From an uncultured Brachyspira sp. (lineage in GTDB: Bacteria; Spirochaetota; Brachyspiria; Brachyspirales; Brachyspiraceae): a stretch of DNA of 61,654 nucleotides. The stretch spans positions 1 to 61,654 of the forward strand of contig NZ_CAJTQJ010000010.1 in the NCBI RefSeq assembly GCF_910578695.1, given 5' to 3'. Numbering within the stretch: the stretch's first letter is position 1; each line of letters opens with the position of its first letter. The notes beneath the pieces are model-generated. The model was given only the letters and a program-made list of their open reading frames with translations. It ran no database searches and was not told where the DNA came from. Of this stretch, positions 1 to 8,408 are shown piece by piece. The position numbers and the translations under genes are program-made.

Positions 1-72
1 TGCTGTGGTTCCAGCTACAAAATGTTCTATTAATTTTAATTGTTTTTCTTTACTCAATTTACTTCGTTTCAT
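1..72 (-). CDS. IS1595-family (ISXO2-like) transposase, N-terminal fragment
   Basis: The minus strand from 72 encodes 24 residues beginning MKRSKLSKEKQLKLIEHF and ending in VAGTTA, open at the window edge. This is the helix-turn-helix start typical of IS1595/ISXO2-like transposases, and it matches the N-terminus of the decayed copy at 60288 except for a short difference after MKR. No stop is seen, so this copy may be intact outside the window. It lies upstream of and divergent from the ribosomal protein operon. Confidence 0.75.
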   Translation of the reverse strand, partial: MKRSKLSKEKQLKLIEHFVAGTTA

Positions 73-112
73 ACATAAAATATAATAATTTTATGTTATC
101 TGGGTCAGCCCC
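1..112 (-). mobile_element. IS1595-family element, one end (cut by window edge)
   Basis: Reading the minus strand from 112, the end starts GGGGCTGACCCAGATAACAT, and a transposase start follows at 72. The same end sequence and the same transposase N-terminus occur in the decayed copy at 59885-60328, so this is a repeated mobile element. The rest of the element lies outside the window. The matching inverted repeat at the far end of the decayed copy (59885, GGGGCTGTCCTAGATAA) supports 112 as the outer boundary. Confidence 0.75.
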
Positions 113-240
113 ATTTTTTATATATTAAAATTTTTATTATACGGTTATGTTTTTATATTTTTTATTATAAGTTTGTATTTTACAGCATTAAAAAAATATA
201 ATTTTTATATTGAGCAGATGATAGTTTTTTATTTTTGTAC

Positions 241-269
241 TTGACAAAATTAATTTAATGTAGTAGTAT
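241..269 (+). promoter_or_regulatory. Promoter of rplU-prp-rpmA
   Basis: A perfect -35 TTGACA (241-246) and a -10 TAGTAT (264-269) are separated by 17 bp, about 55 bp ahead of the rplU start. Together they form a sigma-70-type promoter for the ribosomal operon. The remaining bases from 113 to 240 are AT-rich with no gene seen. Confidence 0.6.
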
Positions 270-325
270 ATATTACTCATAGTGTTGTAAAAAATAAAAT
301 ATATATAGATTGGAGATAATTGATA

Positions 326-637
326 ATGTATGCAATTGTAGAAGTAAAAGGAAAGCAATACAAGGTAGAAAAAGGTCAGGATATTTTAATAGAATATCTG
401 GGAGATGAAGCTAAAGATGCTCCTGAAATAAAAACTCTTCTTCTTAAAAAAGATGATGAAAGCGTTTTAGTAGGCACACCTTATGTTGATGGCGTAAAAG
501 TAAGTTCTAAAATAGTAGAAATGATGAAAGGCGATAAAGTAGTTATAGGAAAGCATAAGAGAAGAAAAGATTATAGAAGAAAAACAGGGCATAGACATAA
601 ATATCATAAAATTACTATTGAAGATATATCTGTTTGA
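326..637 (+). CDS. rplU: 50S ribosomal protein L21 (bL21)
   Basis: Ribosomal protein of the large subunit that binds 23S rRNA near L20. The 103-residue product starts MYAIVEVKGKQYKVEKGQ, the standard bL21 opening, and ends in the basic RRKDYRRKTGHRH stretch of the family. The ATG at 326 is preferred over the TTG at 320 because GGAG at 312-315 is better spaced for it. It is first in the rplU-prp-rpmA operon; its TGA stop overlaps the ATG of prp by one base (TGATG), which suggests translational coupling. Confidence 0.97.
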   Translation: MYAIVEVKGKQYKVEKGQDILIEYLGDEAKDAPEIKTLLLKKDDESVLVGTPYVDGVKVSSKIVEMMKGDKVVIGKHKRRKDYRRKTGHRHKYHKITIEDISV

Positions 638-993
638 TGGCTTCTTTCGTTTCTGTAGTCTATAACAGCGAATGCGTTTTAGAATGCATAATAATAGAGG
701 GGCATGCGGGTATTAAGAAATCTGGCGAAGGTTATGAGGTTTGTATAGCTTTGAGTGCTCTTTCTCAGGCTTTGTACAGGGCTTTAATCCATACAATAGG
801 CGATGATTTTTTTAGAAATAAAAAGTATAATGGTTTTTTTAGTTTAGAGCTTATAAATTGGAATAAACTTGAAAGCGATAAGAAAAAAGAATATAAAATA
901 GTTAGTAATGGATATTTGATAGGTATAAAATCTTTAATAAAAGAGTATCCTGATTTTATAAAATATAAAGAGGAGTATAAAAATGGCACATAA
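637..993 (+). CDS. prp: Ribosomal-processing cysteine protease Prp (YsxB-like)
   Basis: 118 residues with the Prp signature: EGHAG around His23 and YEVCIALSALSQ around Cys36, the expected catalytic His and Cys. In Firmicutes and some other phyla Prp removes an N-terminal extension of L27. Its place between rplU and rpmA is the conserved one. The gene overlaps rplU by one base at its start and rpmA by 11 bases at its end. The downstream L27 here begins directly with MAHKKGGG and shows no extension, so the usual substrate site is missing. Confidence 0.9.
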   Translation: MASFVSVVYNSECVLECIIIEGHAGIKKSGEGYEVCIALSALSQALYRALIHTIGDDFFRNKKYNGFFSLELINWNKLESDKKKEYKIVSNGYLIGIKSLIKEYPDFIKYKEEYKNGT

Positions 994-1237
994 AAAAGGC
1001 GGCGGAAGTTCTAAAAACGGACGCGATAGTCAATCTAAACGCTTAGGCGTTAAAGTTTACGGCGGACAAAAAGTTGTATCAGGCAATATCATAGTGAGAC
1101 AGAGAGGAACAAAATTTCATGCAGGGAAGAATGTTGATATAGGCCGTGATCATACTATATTTGCTACTGCTTCTGGTTATGTTAAGTTTCATACTAATAA
1201 ATTCGGAAAGAAAGCCATTTCTGTTATTTCTGAATAA
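983..1237 (+). CDS. rpmA: 50S ribosomal protein L27 (bL27)
   Basis: 84 residues starting MAHKKGGGSSKNGRDS, the typical L27 N-terminus that reaches the peptidyl-transferase centre, followed by the conserved IVRQRGTKFH region. AGGAG at 971-975 is the ribosome binding site and lies inside the 3' end of prp. Upstream in frame there is a TAA at 959-961 and no start codon before the ATG at 983, so the protein has no Prp-cleavable extension. A strong terminator follows. Confidence 0.97.
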   Translation: MAHKKGGGSSKNGRDSQSKRLGVKVYGGQKVVSGNIIVRQRGTKFHAGKNVDIGRDHTIFATASGYVKFHTNKFGKKAISVISE

Positions 1238-1264
1238 TAAAAAATAATTTATATAAACAATTTA

Positions 1265-1306
1265 ATATCTCATCTGATTAGTATTTTTCAGCTGAGATAT
1301 TTTTTT
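1265..1306 (+). terminator. Rho-independent terminator after rpmA
   Basis: ATATCTCATCTGA (1265-1277) pairs with TCAGCTGAGATAT (1288-1300) with one mismatch in 13 bp; the loop is 10 nt and a T run follows. It closes the ribosomal operon. Confidence 0.85.
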
Positions 1307-1402
1307 GTATTTTTTATAATAATATTTTTATAAATTAATATTTGAATTTTTTATTTAATAGTATACTATATTGATACTAAAAAAAATTATAAGATTAAAT
1401 CT

Positions 1403-2149
1403 ATGCTTAATAAAGAAGAACTTAAAGAAATAGAAAATATAAAATCTAAATATTATATGATGCCGTTAATAAATAGGCTTAATATTTATGCTGAAAATAA
1501 TAATTGGGTATCAGCTTTTAATTATTTATATAATGTTATCATAGATTCCAAAGAAGATGTTGATGAATTATTAGAAAGCAGAGTTAAAAATGGAGAAATA
1601 AAAGATAAAAGTCAGGCAAGAAAATCCATAGTTGGAAATGAATTTCAATTAATATTGATATACACATTTTTAAAATGTAAGGAAAATAATTTAATAAAAG
1701 ACAATATTTTTATAACTTCTAAAAAAAATAAATTAGATTCTCTAAATGATTTATATACAATAAAAGTTGGAGAAGAAATTCAAAAACCAGATTGCGATAT
1801 TATCATATATAAATTAGATGATTTTAATGATTTGAAATCATGTTTAATATTGTCATTAAAAACATCATTAAGAGAAAGAGCAGGTCAAACATATAAGTGG
1901 AAATTATTAATGGAAATAGCAATAGATGATAATAATAAAATTAAAGATAAATATGAACTAAAATATAATCCTAAAATAAAACCTTATGTAGGATTTGTTA
2001 CTGTAAATTTCTATAATGAAATAAATAATCCTCAGCAAAGAGGAATGTTTAAATTTTTTGATAAAACTTTTATAGCTAAGCAGTTAGATGACTATAACTT
2101 TATATCTCCTTTATCAAGTATAGCAGATTTTATTAATGGTGATTTTTAG
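1403..2149 (+). CDS. Type II restriction endonuclease (CCGG/BsaWI-like family suspected)
   Basis: A 248-residue protein directly upstream of a DNA methyltransferase (3-bp gap), so most likely its partner restriction enzyme. It shows a PD-(D/E)xK-type core: Glu80 in a GNEF helix, PDCD at 129-132, then SLK at 151-153 followed by the basic TSLRER segment and Glu171. The S-x-K followed by a downstream Glu resembles the CCGG-recognising enzymes (BsaWI and relatives), but the recognition site cannot be read from sequence. Codons are very AT-rich, like the neighbours. The function call rests on motif plus context. Confidence 0.7.
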   Translation: MLNKEELKEIENIKSKYYMMPLINRLNIYAENNNWVSAFNYLYNVIIDSKEDVDELLESRVKNGEIKDKSQARKSIVGNEFQLILIYTFLKCKENNLIKDNIFITSKKNKLDSLNDLYTIKVGEEIQKPDCDIIIYKLDDFNDLKSCLILSLKTSLRERAGQTYKWKLLMEIAIDDNNKIKDKYELKYNPKIKPYVGFVTVNFYNEINNPQQRGMFKFFDKTFIAKQLDDYNFISPLSSIADFINGDF

Positions 2150-2152
2150 ATA

Positions 2153-3388
2153 ATGTATAATTCTTATTATAATAATAAATATGATTTTAAAAATATTACA
2201 TATTCAAAATCATTTCCTAATTTGCATAAATATCCTGCAGCAATGCTTCCTCAAATAGGCGTAGAAATATTGAAAGAATTAAATATAAATAGCGGTAAAT
2301 TATTAGACCCATATTGCGGAAGCGGTTCATCATTTATATCCGCTTTGGAATCTAATATATTTGATTTTGAGGGATATGATTACAATCCTCTAGCTATATT
2401 AATATGTAAAGTTAAATTTACTAAAGTTAATATAGATGAATTAATCAAAGAATATAATTTAATAAAAGAAAATATTTATAATGATAAATATTTTTATAGT
2501 ATAAAAGATGAGTTAGAAAATTATATTCCTAAATTTAAAAATATAGATTATTGGTATTCAAAAAATATACAGATTAAATTAGCATTAATAAAATATATAA
2601 TTTTTAATATAAAAAACAATGATATTAAAAACTTTGTGCTTCTTACATTTTTGGATACAGCTAGAACTTTTTCTTATACTAGAAATAATGAATTCAAATT
2701 ATATAGAATTAAAATAGATGATATATTAGATTTTGATGAAGATGTTTATTCATATTTTATTAATAGACTAAGTAATAATATAGAATTCTATAAAAATTAT
2801 TATTACAAATATTTTAAAAATAAGATTAATGCTTTATTTTATAATGAAGCATTTTATAAAAAAAATAAATATTTTGATGTTGTATTAACTAGCCCGCCGT
2901 ATGGCGATAGCAGAACAACAGTTGCTTACGGGCAGTTTTCTTTTTTTGCTAATATATGGCTTGGAAATGATGAAGCTAGAAAAATAGATAATATGTTAAT
3001 GGGCGGTAAAAATAAAAAACAATTGCTAAATGATTCTATTATAGCAGAACAAATTTATAATATTGATAAAATAGATAGTAAAAGGGCTTTTGAAGTATCA
3101 TCATTTTATATAGATTTAAGAGATTCAATCAAAGCTGTTTCAAGCAGTATTAATGACGGGGGCTATGCAGTATATATAGTTGGAAATAGAATTGTAAAAA
3201 ATGAATATTTGAATACAGATAAATTTATTGCTGAAAGTTTTGAAAGAGAGAATTTTAAGCATTTATTTACATATAGGAGAAATATTAAAAATAAGAGAAT
3301 GCCTTTAAAAAATTCGCCTACAAATAAAAAAGGATTATTATCTAATACAATGACAGAGGAATTTATTGTTGTATTGAGAAAAACTTAA
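2153..3388 (+). CDS. DNA methyltransferase, SPPY class (likely N4-cytosine)
   Basis: 411 residues with AdoMet-binding motif I DPYCGSGSS at 52-60 and catalytic motif IV TSPPYGDS at 246-253. An S-P-P-Y catalytic tetrad is usual for N4-cytosine methylases, whereas D/N-P-P-Y is usual for N6-adenine enzymes. The order motif I then motif IV is the beta-group-compatible layout. A large helical region between the motifs probably holds the target recognition domain. It is cotranscribed with the endonuclease 3 bp upstream and would protect the host from it. It sits between housekeeping genes rpmA and selD, as expected of an acquired cassette. Confidence 0.85.
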   Translation: MYNSYYNNKYDFKNITYSKSFPNLHKYPAAMLPQIGVEILKELNINSGKLLDPYCGSGSSFISALESNIFDFEGYDYNPLAILICKVKFTKVNIDELIKEYNLIKENIYNDKYFYSIKDELENYIPKFKNIDYWYSKNIQIKLALIKYIIFNIKNNDIKNFVLLTFLDTARTFSYTRNNEFKLYRIKIDDILDFDEDVYSYFINRLSNNIEFYKNYYYKYFKNKINALFYNEAFYKKNKYFDVVLTSPPYGDSRTTVAYGQFSFFANIWLGNDEARKIDNMLMGGKNKKQLLNDSIIAEQIYNIDKIDSKRAFEVSSFYIDLRDSIKAVSSSINDGGYAVYIVGNRIVKNEYLNTDKFIAESFERENFKHLFTYRRNIKNKRMPLKNSPTNKKGLLSNTMTEEFIVVLRKT

Positions 3389-3389
3389 T

Positions 3390-3416
3390 TTGACATTTTA
3401 TTTATTTTAGTATAGT
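3390..3416 (+). promoter_or_regulatory. Possible promoter of selD
   Basis: TTGACA at 3390-3395 and TATAGT at 3411-3416 with a short 15-bp spacer lie just after the methyltransferase stop and 30 bp before selD. This suggests selD is transcribed apart from the restriction-modification cassette. Confidence 0.4.
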
Positions 3417-3447
3417 TTTTTATTAAATTAAAATTACAGGTATTTAT

Positions 3448-4512
3448 ATGGATAATACAAAAGAAAAAAAAGGACAAATAGAATTATTATCATGTGCTTT
3501 GGAGGGCGGATGTTCTGCTAAAATTCCTCCCGATTTGCTTGAAAAAACTCTTGCCCCTATTATGCAGATAAAAACTGATTCTAATTTACTTTCAGATATT
3601 GATATAGGAGATGATGCAGGAGTTTATAAAATATCAGATGATAATGCATTAATATTTACAGTGGATTATTTTCCTCCTGTTATAGCAGATCCTTATGAAT
3701 TCGGACAAATAGCTGCATGCAATTCTATAAGCGATATATATGCTATGGGGGGAGAACCTAAATTAGCTTTGAATATTACTATGTTTCCTAAAGATGACTC
3801 TTTAAATATATTAGCTAATATGCTTAAAGGCGGGCAGCATAAAGCTTCAGAGGCAGGAGTATTAGTAGTAGGCGGGCATACCATAACCGATACAACTGTA
3901 AAATACGGAATGGCTGTTATTGGTTTTGCTGATCCTAATAAAATTACTGCCAATTCGTCTGCAAAAGAAGATGATATCATAATACTGACTAAACCGCTTG
4001 GTACAGGAGCTTGTTTGGCTGCTATGCGTCAGGGACTTATAAAAGATAATGATATAGAAGATGTTTTTTATTCTATGAAAACATTAAATAAAAAGGCATG
4101 TTCTATTATGAATAAATATAATGTGAAATGTGCTACCGATATTACAGGGTTTGGGCTTATGGGGCATACTTATAAAATGGCTAAAGCAAGCGATGTAAGT
4201 ATAGAAATTCAGGCATCAGCTTTGCCTATGTTTAATAAAAGTTATGAAGTATTAGATATGGGCTGTATAACTGGTGCTGCTTTTACGAATATGCGTTATG
4301 TTGGGGATAATATAAAAACAGATGATAATGTTGATTATAATTTAAAAATGCTTTCTTTTGATCCTCAAACTTCAGGCGGACTATTAATATGTGCTGATAA
4401 AAATAATACAGAAAATATGCTTGCGGATTTATGGCGTGAAGGTGTTGACAATGCCTGCATTATAGGAAAAATAAATAAGAAAAAAGAAAAATATATATAT
4501 CTGTTAAAATAA
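3448..4512 (+). CDS. selD: Selenide, water dikinase
   Basis: Makes selenophosphate from selenide and ATP, the activated selenium donor for selenocysteine, selenouridine and selenium-cofactor pathways. The 354-residue protein has the catalytic Cys22 and Lys25 in the GGCSAKIPP loop (Cys, not selenocysteine), the GDDAGVY nucleotide/metal segment, ISDIYAMGGEP, and the glycine-rich C-terminal DPQTSGGLL motif. The selenium-linked genes yedF, a class V aminotransferase and DUF3343 lie 26 kb away at 30687-32616. No selA, selB or tRNA-Sec was seen in the window. Confidence 0.95.
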   Translation: MDNTKEKKGQIELLSCALEGGCSAKIPPDLLEKTLAPIMQIKTDSNLLSDIDIGDDAGVYKISDDNALIFTVDYFPPVIADPYEFGQIAACNSISDIYAMGGEPKLALNITMFPKDDSLNILANMLKGGQHKASEAGVLVVGGHTITDTTVKYGMAVIGFADPNKITANSSAKEDDIIILTKPLGTGACLAAMRQGLIKDNDIEDVFYSMKTLNKKACSIMNKYNVKCATDITGFGLMGHTYKMAKASDVSIEIQASALPMFNKSYEVLDMGCITGAAFTNMRYVGDNIKTDDNVDYNLKMLSFDPQTSGGLLICADKNNTENMLADLWREGVDNACIIGKINKKKEKYIYLLK

Positions 4513-4515
4513 AAA

Positions 4516-4558
4516 AAATTATTAATAAGGGCTTACTTTTATTAAGTAAACCCTTATT
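4516..4558 (-). terminator. Terminator of ppdK (convergent with selD)
   Basis: AATAAGGGCTTACTT (4524-4538) pairs with AAGTAAACCCTTATT (4544-4558) over 15 bp with one mismatch and a 5-nt loop. On the minus strand the stem is followed by a T run (4516-4521), so it mainly terminates ppdK. It may also stop selD transcripts. Confidence 0.8.
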
Positions 4559-4588
4559 AAAAATTATTTATATAAATATTTTATCAAG

Positions 4589-7582
4589 TTATTTTTTCTT
4601 GCCTGAAGTCTTTTTAACTGCAGCTTTTTTAACAGCGGATTTTTTTGCAGGAGCTTTCTTAATTACAGCTTTTTTAACGGCAGATTTTTTATCTGCAGCT
4701 TTTTTAGAAGCAGTTTTCTTAACAGCGGATTTTTTTGCAGCTGTTTTTTTAGCTGGTTTAGATTTTATTATGCCTTGTGCAGCAGCAAGTCTTGCTATAG
4801 GTACTCTGTAAGGAGAACAGCTTACATAATTTAATCCTATATCATAGCAGAACATAACTGTAGCAGGATCTCCTCCATGCTCGCCGCATATACCAACTAT
4901 AAGTTTTTTATTAGCAGATTTTCCTTTAGAAACACCAATTCTAACAAGCTCGCCTATACCTTCCTGATCTAATGATTGGAAAGGATCTTTTTCGTATATT
5001 TCTTTATTAACATAGTCTTTTAAGAATTTGCCTGCATCATCTCTTGAGAAACCGCCGCCCATCTGAGTTAAATCATTAGTACCGAATGAGAAGAATTCTG
5101 CCTCTGCAGCAATTTTATCTGCAACTAAAGCAGCTCTAGGAACTTCTATCATAGTACCAACTTTATAATCAACTTTAGAACCGTCTTTTTCAAATACTTC
5201 TTCAGCTATCTTTACAATTCTATCTTTTATAATTTTAAACTCTTTGAAAGTGCCTACAAGAGGAATCATTATTTCAGGATGAACATCCACTCCGTTTTTC
5301 TTAACTTTAACAGCAGCTTCAATGATAGCTTTAGCCTGCATATCATAGATTTCAGGATAGCTAATACCAAGTCTGCATCCTCTATGACCAAGCATAGGGT
5401 TAAATTCATGTAAAGAATCTCTGATAGCTTTTAATTTATCAAAACTTACATTCATTTCATTAGAAAGTTCCTCTAATTGAGAATCTTCATGAGGAATGAA
5501 TTCATGCAAAGGCGGATCAAGAAGTCTTACAGTTACAGGATATCCATTCATAGCGGTAAATATTCCTATAAAGTCCTCTCTTTGCATAGGAAGAATACTT
5601 TCTAAAGCATCATCATAAAGTTTTCTAGGCTCTCTATATATAGGCTCAAGTTCTTCTATAGTTTTTGTATCTCCGATTTTTTCTGCAGCTTCTAATTTTT
5701 CTTTTAATTGCTTAACTTCCTCAGCAACAAGTATAAGCTGTCTCACACTTTTGATTCTGTCAGCATTAAAGAACATATGTTCTGTACGGCATAAACCAAT
5801 ACCTTCAGCACCGAATTTTCTAGCAATTTCAGCATCATGAGGAGTATCGGCATTAGTATGAACTTCAAATTTCTTTTCTCTTCTTTTATCATCAGCCCAT
5901 TGCATAAGTTTTTTGAAGTCTTCAGACATTTCAGAATCTTTAGTATCTACTTTTCCTAACATAACCTCGCCTGTAGAGCCGTCTATAGATATATAATCTC
6001 CTTCATTAACTATATCATCTCCTACTTTCATGCATTTATTTGAATAATCTATTTCCAAAGCACTGCAGCCTGCTACACAGCATTTACCCATACCGCGTGC
6101 AACAACAGCAGCATGCGAAGTAGAACCGCCTCTAGCAGTTAATATACCCTCAGCAGCATTCATACCTTTAATATCTTCAGGACTAGTTTCTATACGAACG
6201 AGTATAACATTCTCTCCTGCCTCTTTCATAGCTTCAGCTCTTTCAGCAGAAAATACTACCTTACCGACAGCAGCACCAGGAGAAGCATTTAATCCTTTAG
6301 CAAGTATTTTAGCTGATTTTTTAGCATTAGGGTCAAACATTGGGTGAAGTAATTGATCTAAATCAGAAGGATTAACTCTCATCAAAGCTGCTTCTTTAGA
6401 AATTATTTTAGCCTCAGCAAGTTCAACTGCTATTCTTACAGCAGCAGCAGCAGTTCTTTTGCCATTACGGGTTTGAAGCATATAAAGTTTTCCTTCCTGT
6501 ATAGTAAATTCCATATCCTGCATATCGCTGTAATATTTTTCTAATTGATTTTTGTAATTAACCAGCTGCTTATATACATCAGGCATAACCTCTTCAAGAG
6601 AAGGATATTTAGATTTTCTTTCTTCTTCATCTATACCATTATTTTTAGCCCATTCCAAACTGCCTTCTAATGTAATTTCCTGAGGAGTTCTGATGCCTGC
6701 AACAACATCTTCGCCTTGTGCATTAATTAAGAACTCGCCATAAAATTTATTTTCACCAGTAGAAGGGTTACGGGAGAAACATACTCCAGTAGCAGAAGAA
6801 TTACCCATATTGCCGAATACCATAGACTGAACATTTACAGCAGTACCTAAAAGATTTTTTATATCATTTAATTTTCTGTATGCTTCGGCTCTAGGATTAT
6901 TCCAGCTTCTGAATACAGCATTAATAGCATGCCATAACTGTACTTTAGGCTCTTCAGGGAATTCCTCTCCTTTTTCTTCTTTATACATAGCTTTGTACTT
7001 TTCTACAACTATTTTTAATTCTTCAACATCTAAATCAGTATCTTTAACTTCTTTTTCAGGTTTTCCTACTTTATCTGCTATAGATTTTTTTCTTTCATCA
7101 AGAATCTCTTCAAATTTATCATGCTCAACACCCATAGCAACATCGCCGAACATTTGTATAAATCTTCTATAAGCGTCCCAAGCAAATCTAGGATTATTAG
7201 TTTTTTCTATAAGCCCTTCTACAACTTTTTCATTAATTCCTAAGTTAAGTATAGTATCCATCATACCCGGCATAGATATAGCTGCCCCAGAACGCACTGA
7301 AACAAGCAAAGGTTTACTAGGATTGCCGAATTCAGCATTCATAGCTTTTTCTAATTTTTTTATATTTTCTTCTACTAATTTGTCTAATCCCTTCGGATAT
7401 GATTTGTTTTTTGAATAGTAATCGCAGACTTCAGTAGTTATTGTAAATCCTGCTGGTACAGGTACTTTACTTTCTGTCATTTGAGCAAGTCCTAAACCTT
7501 TACCGCCTAAAAGAGCTTTAGTTTCTTTAGCTCCTTCAGATTTACCATTACCAAAGAAGTAAACCATCTTTTTTGATGCCAT
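4589..7582 (-). CDS. ppdK: Pyruvate, phosphate dikinase with lysine/alanine-rich C-terminal tail
   Basis: Interconverts pyruvate + ATP + Pi and PEP + AMP + PPi, a glycolytic enzyme in many anaerobes. The ATP-grasp domain is N-terminal. The phosphohistidine swivel domain carries GGSTSHAAVVARGMG with the catalytic His near residue 488. The PEP/pyruvate barrel ends with CGEHGGDP and SCSPYRVPIARLAAAQ. At 997 residues it is longer than the usual 870-900. Part of the excess is a charged insertion before LPMQREDF. The rest is about 60 residues (from about 938) of repeated KKxAxKK-type sequence resembling a histone H1 tail. Start ATG at 7582 has a GGAGAG site. Confidence 0.97.
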   Translation of the reverse strand: MASKKMVYFFGNGKSEGAKETKALLGGKGLGLAQMTESKVPVPAGFTITTEVCDYYSKNKSYPKGLDKLVEENIKKLEKAMNAEFGNPSKPLLVSVRSGAAISMPGMMDTILNLGINEKVVEGLIEKTNNPRFAWDAYRRFIQMFGDVAMGVEHDKFEEILDERKKSIADKVGKPEKEVKDTDLDVEELKIVVEKYKAMYKEEKGEEFPEEPKVQLWHAINAVFRSWNNPRAEAYRKLNDIKNLLGTAVNVQSMVFGNMGNSSATGVCFSRNPSTGENKFYGEFLINAQGEDVVAGIRTPQEITLEGSLEWAKNNGIDEEERKSKYPSLEEVMPDVYKQLVNYKNQLEKYYSDMQDMEFTIQEGKLYMLQTRNGKRTAAAAVRIAVELAEAKIISKEAALMRVNPSDLDQLLHPMFDPNAKKSAKILAKGLNASPGAAVGKVVFSAERAEAMKEAGENVILVRIETSPEDIKGMNAAEGILTARGGSTSHAAVVARGMGKCCVAGCSALEIDYSNKCMKVGDDIVNEGDYISIDGSTGEVMLGKVDTKDSEMSEDFKKLMQWADDKRREKKFEVHTNADTPHDAEIARKFGAEGIGLCRTEHMFFNADRIKSVRQLILVAEEVKQLKEKLEAAEKIGDTKTIEELEPIYREPRKLYDDALESILPMQREDFIGIFTAMNGYPVTVRLLDPPLHEFIPHEDSQLEELSNEMNVSFDKLKAIRDSLHEFNPMLGHRGCRLGISYPEIYDMQAKAIIEAAVKVKKNGVDVHPEIMIPLVGTFKEFKIIKDRIVKIAEEVFEKDGSKVDYKVGTMIEVPRAALVADKIAAEAEFFSFGTNDLTQMGGGFSRDDAGKFLKDYVNKEIYEKDPFQSLDQEGIGELVRIGVSKGKSANKKLIVGICGEHGGDPATVMFCYDIGLNYVSCSPYRVPIARLAAAQGIIKSKPAKKTAAKKSAVKKTASKKAADKKSAVKKAVIKKAPAKKSAVKKAAVKKTSGKKK

Positions 7583-7642
7583 AATAAACTCTCCTATTTT
7601 TAAAATATTTATATAAATTTAAAATTATTTGTATTACTATAT

Positions 7643-7670
7643 AGTATAATGTTATTTTTTTTAATGTCAA
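7643..7670 (-). promoter_or_regulatory. Promoter of ppdK
   Basis: On the minus strand a perfect -35 TTGACA (7665-7670) is followed after 16 bp by -10 TATACT (7643-7648), about 60 bp upstream of the ppdK start. Confidence 0.55.
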
Positions 7671-7822
7671 TTTTATCATAAAAATTTAATTATTTTTTTT
7701 AGTATATATGTTTTTTATAAAAAATAATATGTGATTTTTATAAATTATATAAAGCAGAAAATATTTCAATTTTTTATTTATATTGTATAATTATATATGA
7801 TATGAAGAGAGGATTTTTTAGT

Positions 7823-8389
7823 ATGATAAAAAAATTAAATATACTATTTCTAATATTAATCATAACTTTAAATGCCTATGGAGCAGTAGTAATATCAACA
7901 TATAAAAAGCCTAGAGAAATTAACTATAAATATAAAATAACAGACAGAGGCAAAGTTTTAATAATGCCGGATACTATATTCTTTGATTTTAACAGCAGCG
8001 AATTAGACTTAAAAAAATATTTAAAAACTTTGAAATATATAGGAGATATAACTAAAAACACTAATATTATTAATATCATTATAGAAGGGCATATAAGCAG
8101 CGATGAGGAAAAAAGGCTTAGTAATAACCAGAGCCGTAATAAAAAAGATATATTATTTCTATATGATAGAAGAGATATTAATGATTTATCTTATACACGC
8201 TCATATAATGTATATTTAGATATAACAAATGGAAGTTTGAATAAATTAACCAATTACGGACTTCAAGATTTATTAAGCGAATATAAAGATATAGAAAAAA
8301 ACAGAAGGGTTGAATTTATTTTAATAGAAAACAGCAATGATATGAATATATATACTAATTATATAAATAATTTAATAATGCTTAAATAA
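7823..8389 (+). CDS. Exported OmpA-family protein (peptidoglycan-binding-like domain)
   Basis: About 188 residues with a signal peptide (MIKKLNILFLILIITLNAYG). An OmpA-like domain follows: DTIFFDFNSSEL, then IIIEGHISSDEE, the YTRSYNVYLDI helix and the closing EKNRRVEFILIE, where NRRVEF is the family hallmark. OmpA-like domains bind diaminopimelate peptidoglycan in the periplasm. The ATG at 7823 is preferred over 7802 because GAGAGGA lies about 10 nt upstream and it leaves a clean signal peptide. Some conserved residues are changed (HISSDEE instead of the common HTD), so binding is not certain. Confidence 0.75.
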   Translation: MIKKLNILFLILIITLNAYGAVVISTYKKPREINYKYKITDRGKVLIMPDTIFFDFNSSELDLKKYLKTLKYIGDITKNTNIINIIIEGHISSDEEKRLSNNQSRNKKDILFLYDRRDINDLSYTRSYNVYLDITNGSLNKLTNYGLQDLLSEYKDIEKNRRVEFILIENSNDMNIYTNYINNLIMLK

Positions 8390-8408
8390 TTTTATTTCAG
8401 GTATGACT

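Noticed and set aside
765..989. 74-residue minus-strand frame
   Set aside because: It lies fully opposite prp and encodes only a hydrophobic shadow.
3448..3540. Selenocysteine in SelD
   Set aside because: The active-site codon is TGT (Cys); no in-frame TGA or SECIS-like hairpin is seen there.
4599..4811. 70-residue plus-strand frame
   Set aside because: It is the complement of the Lys/Ala-rich ppdK tail; the Phe/Ala/Leu pattern is an artefact.
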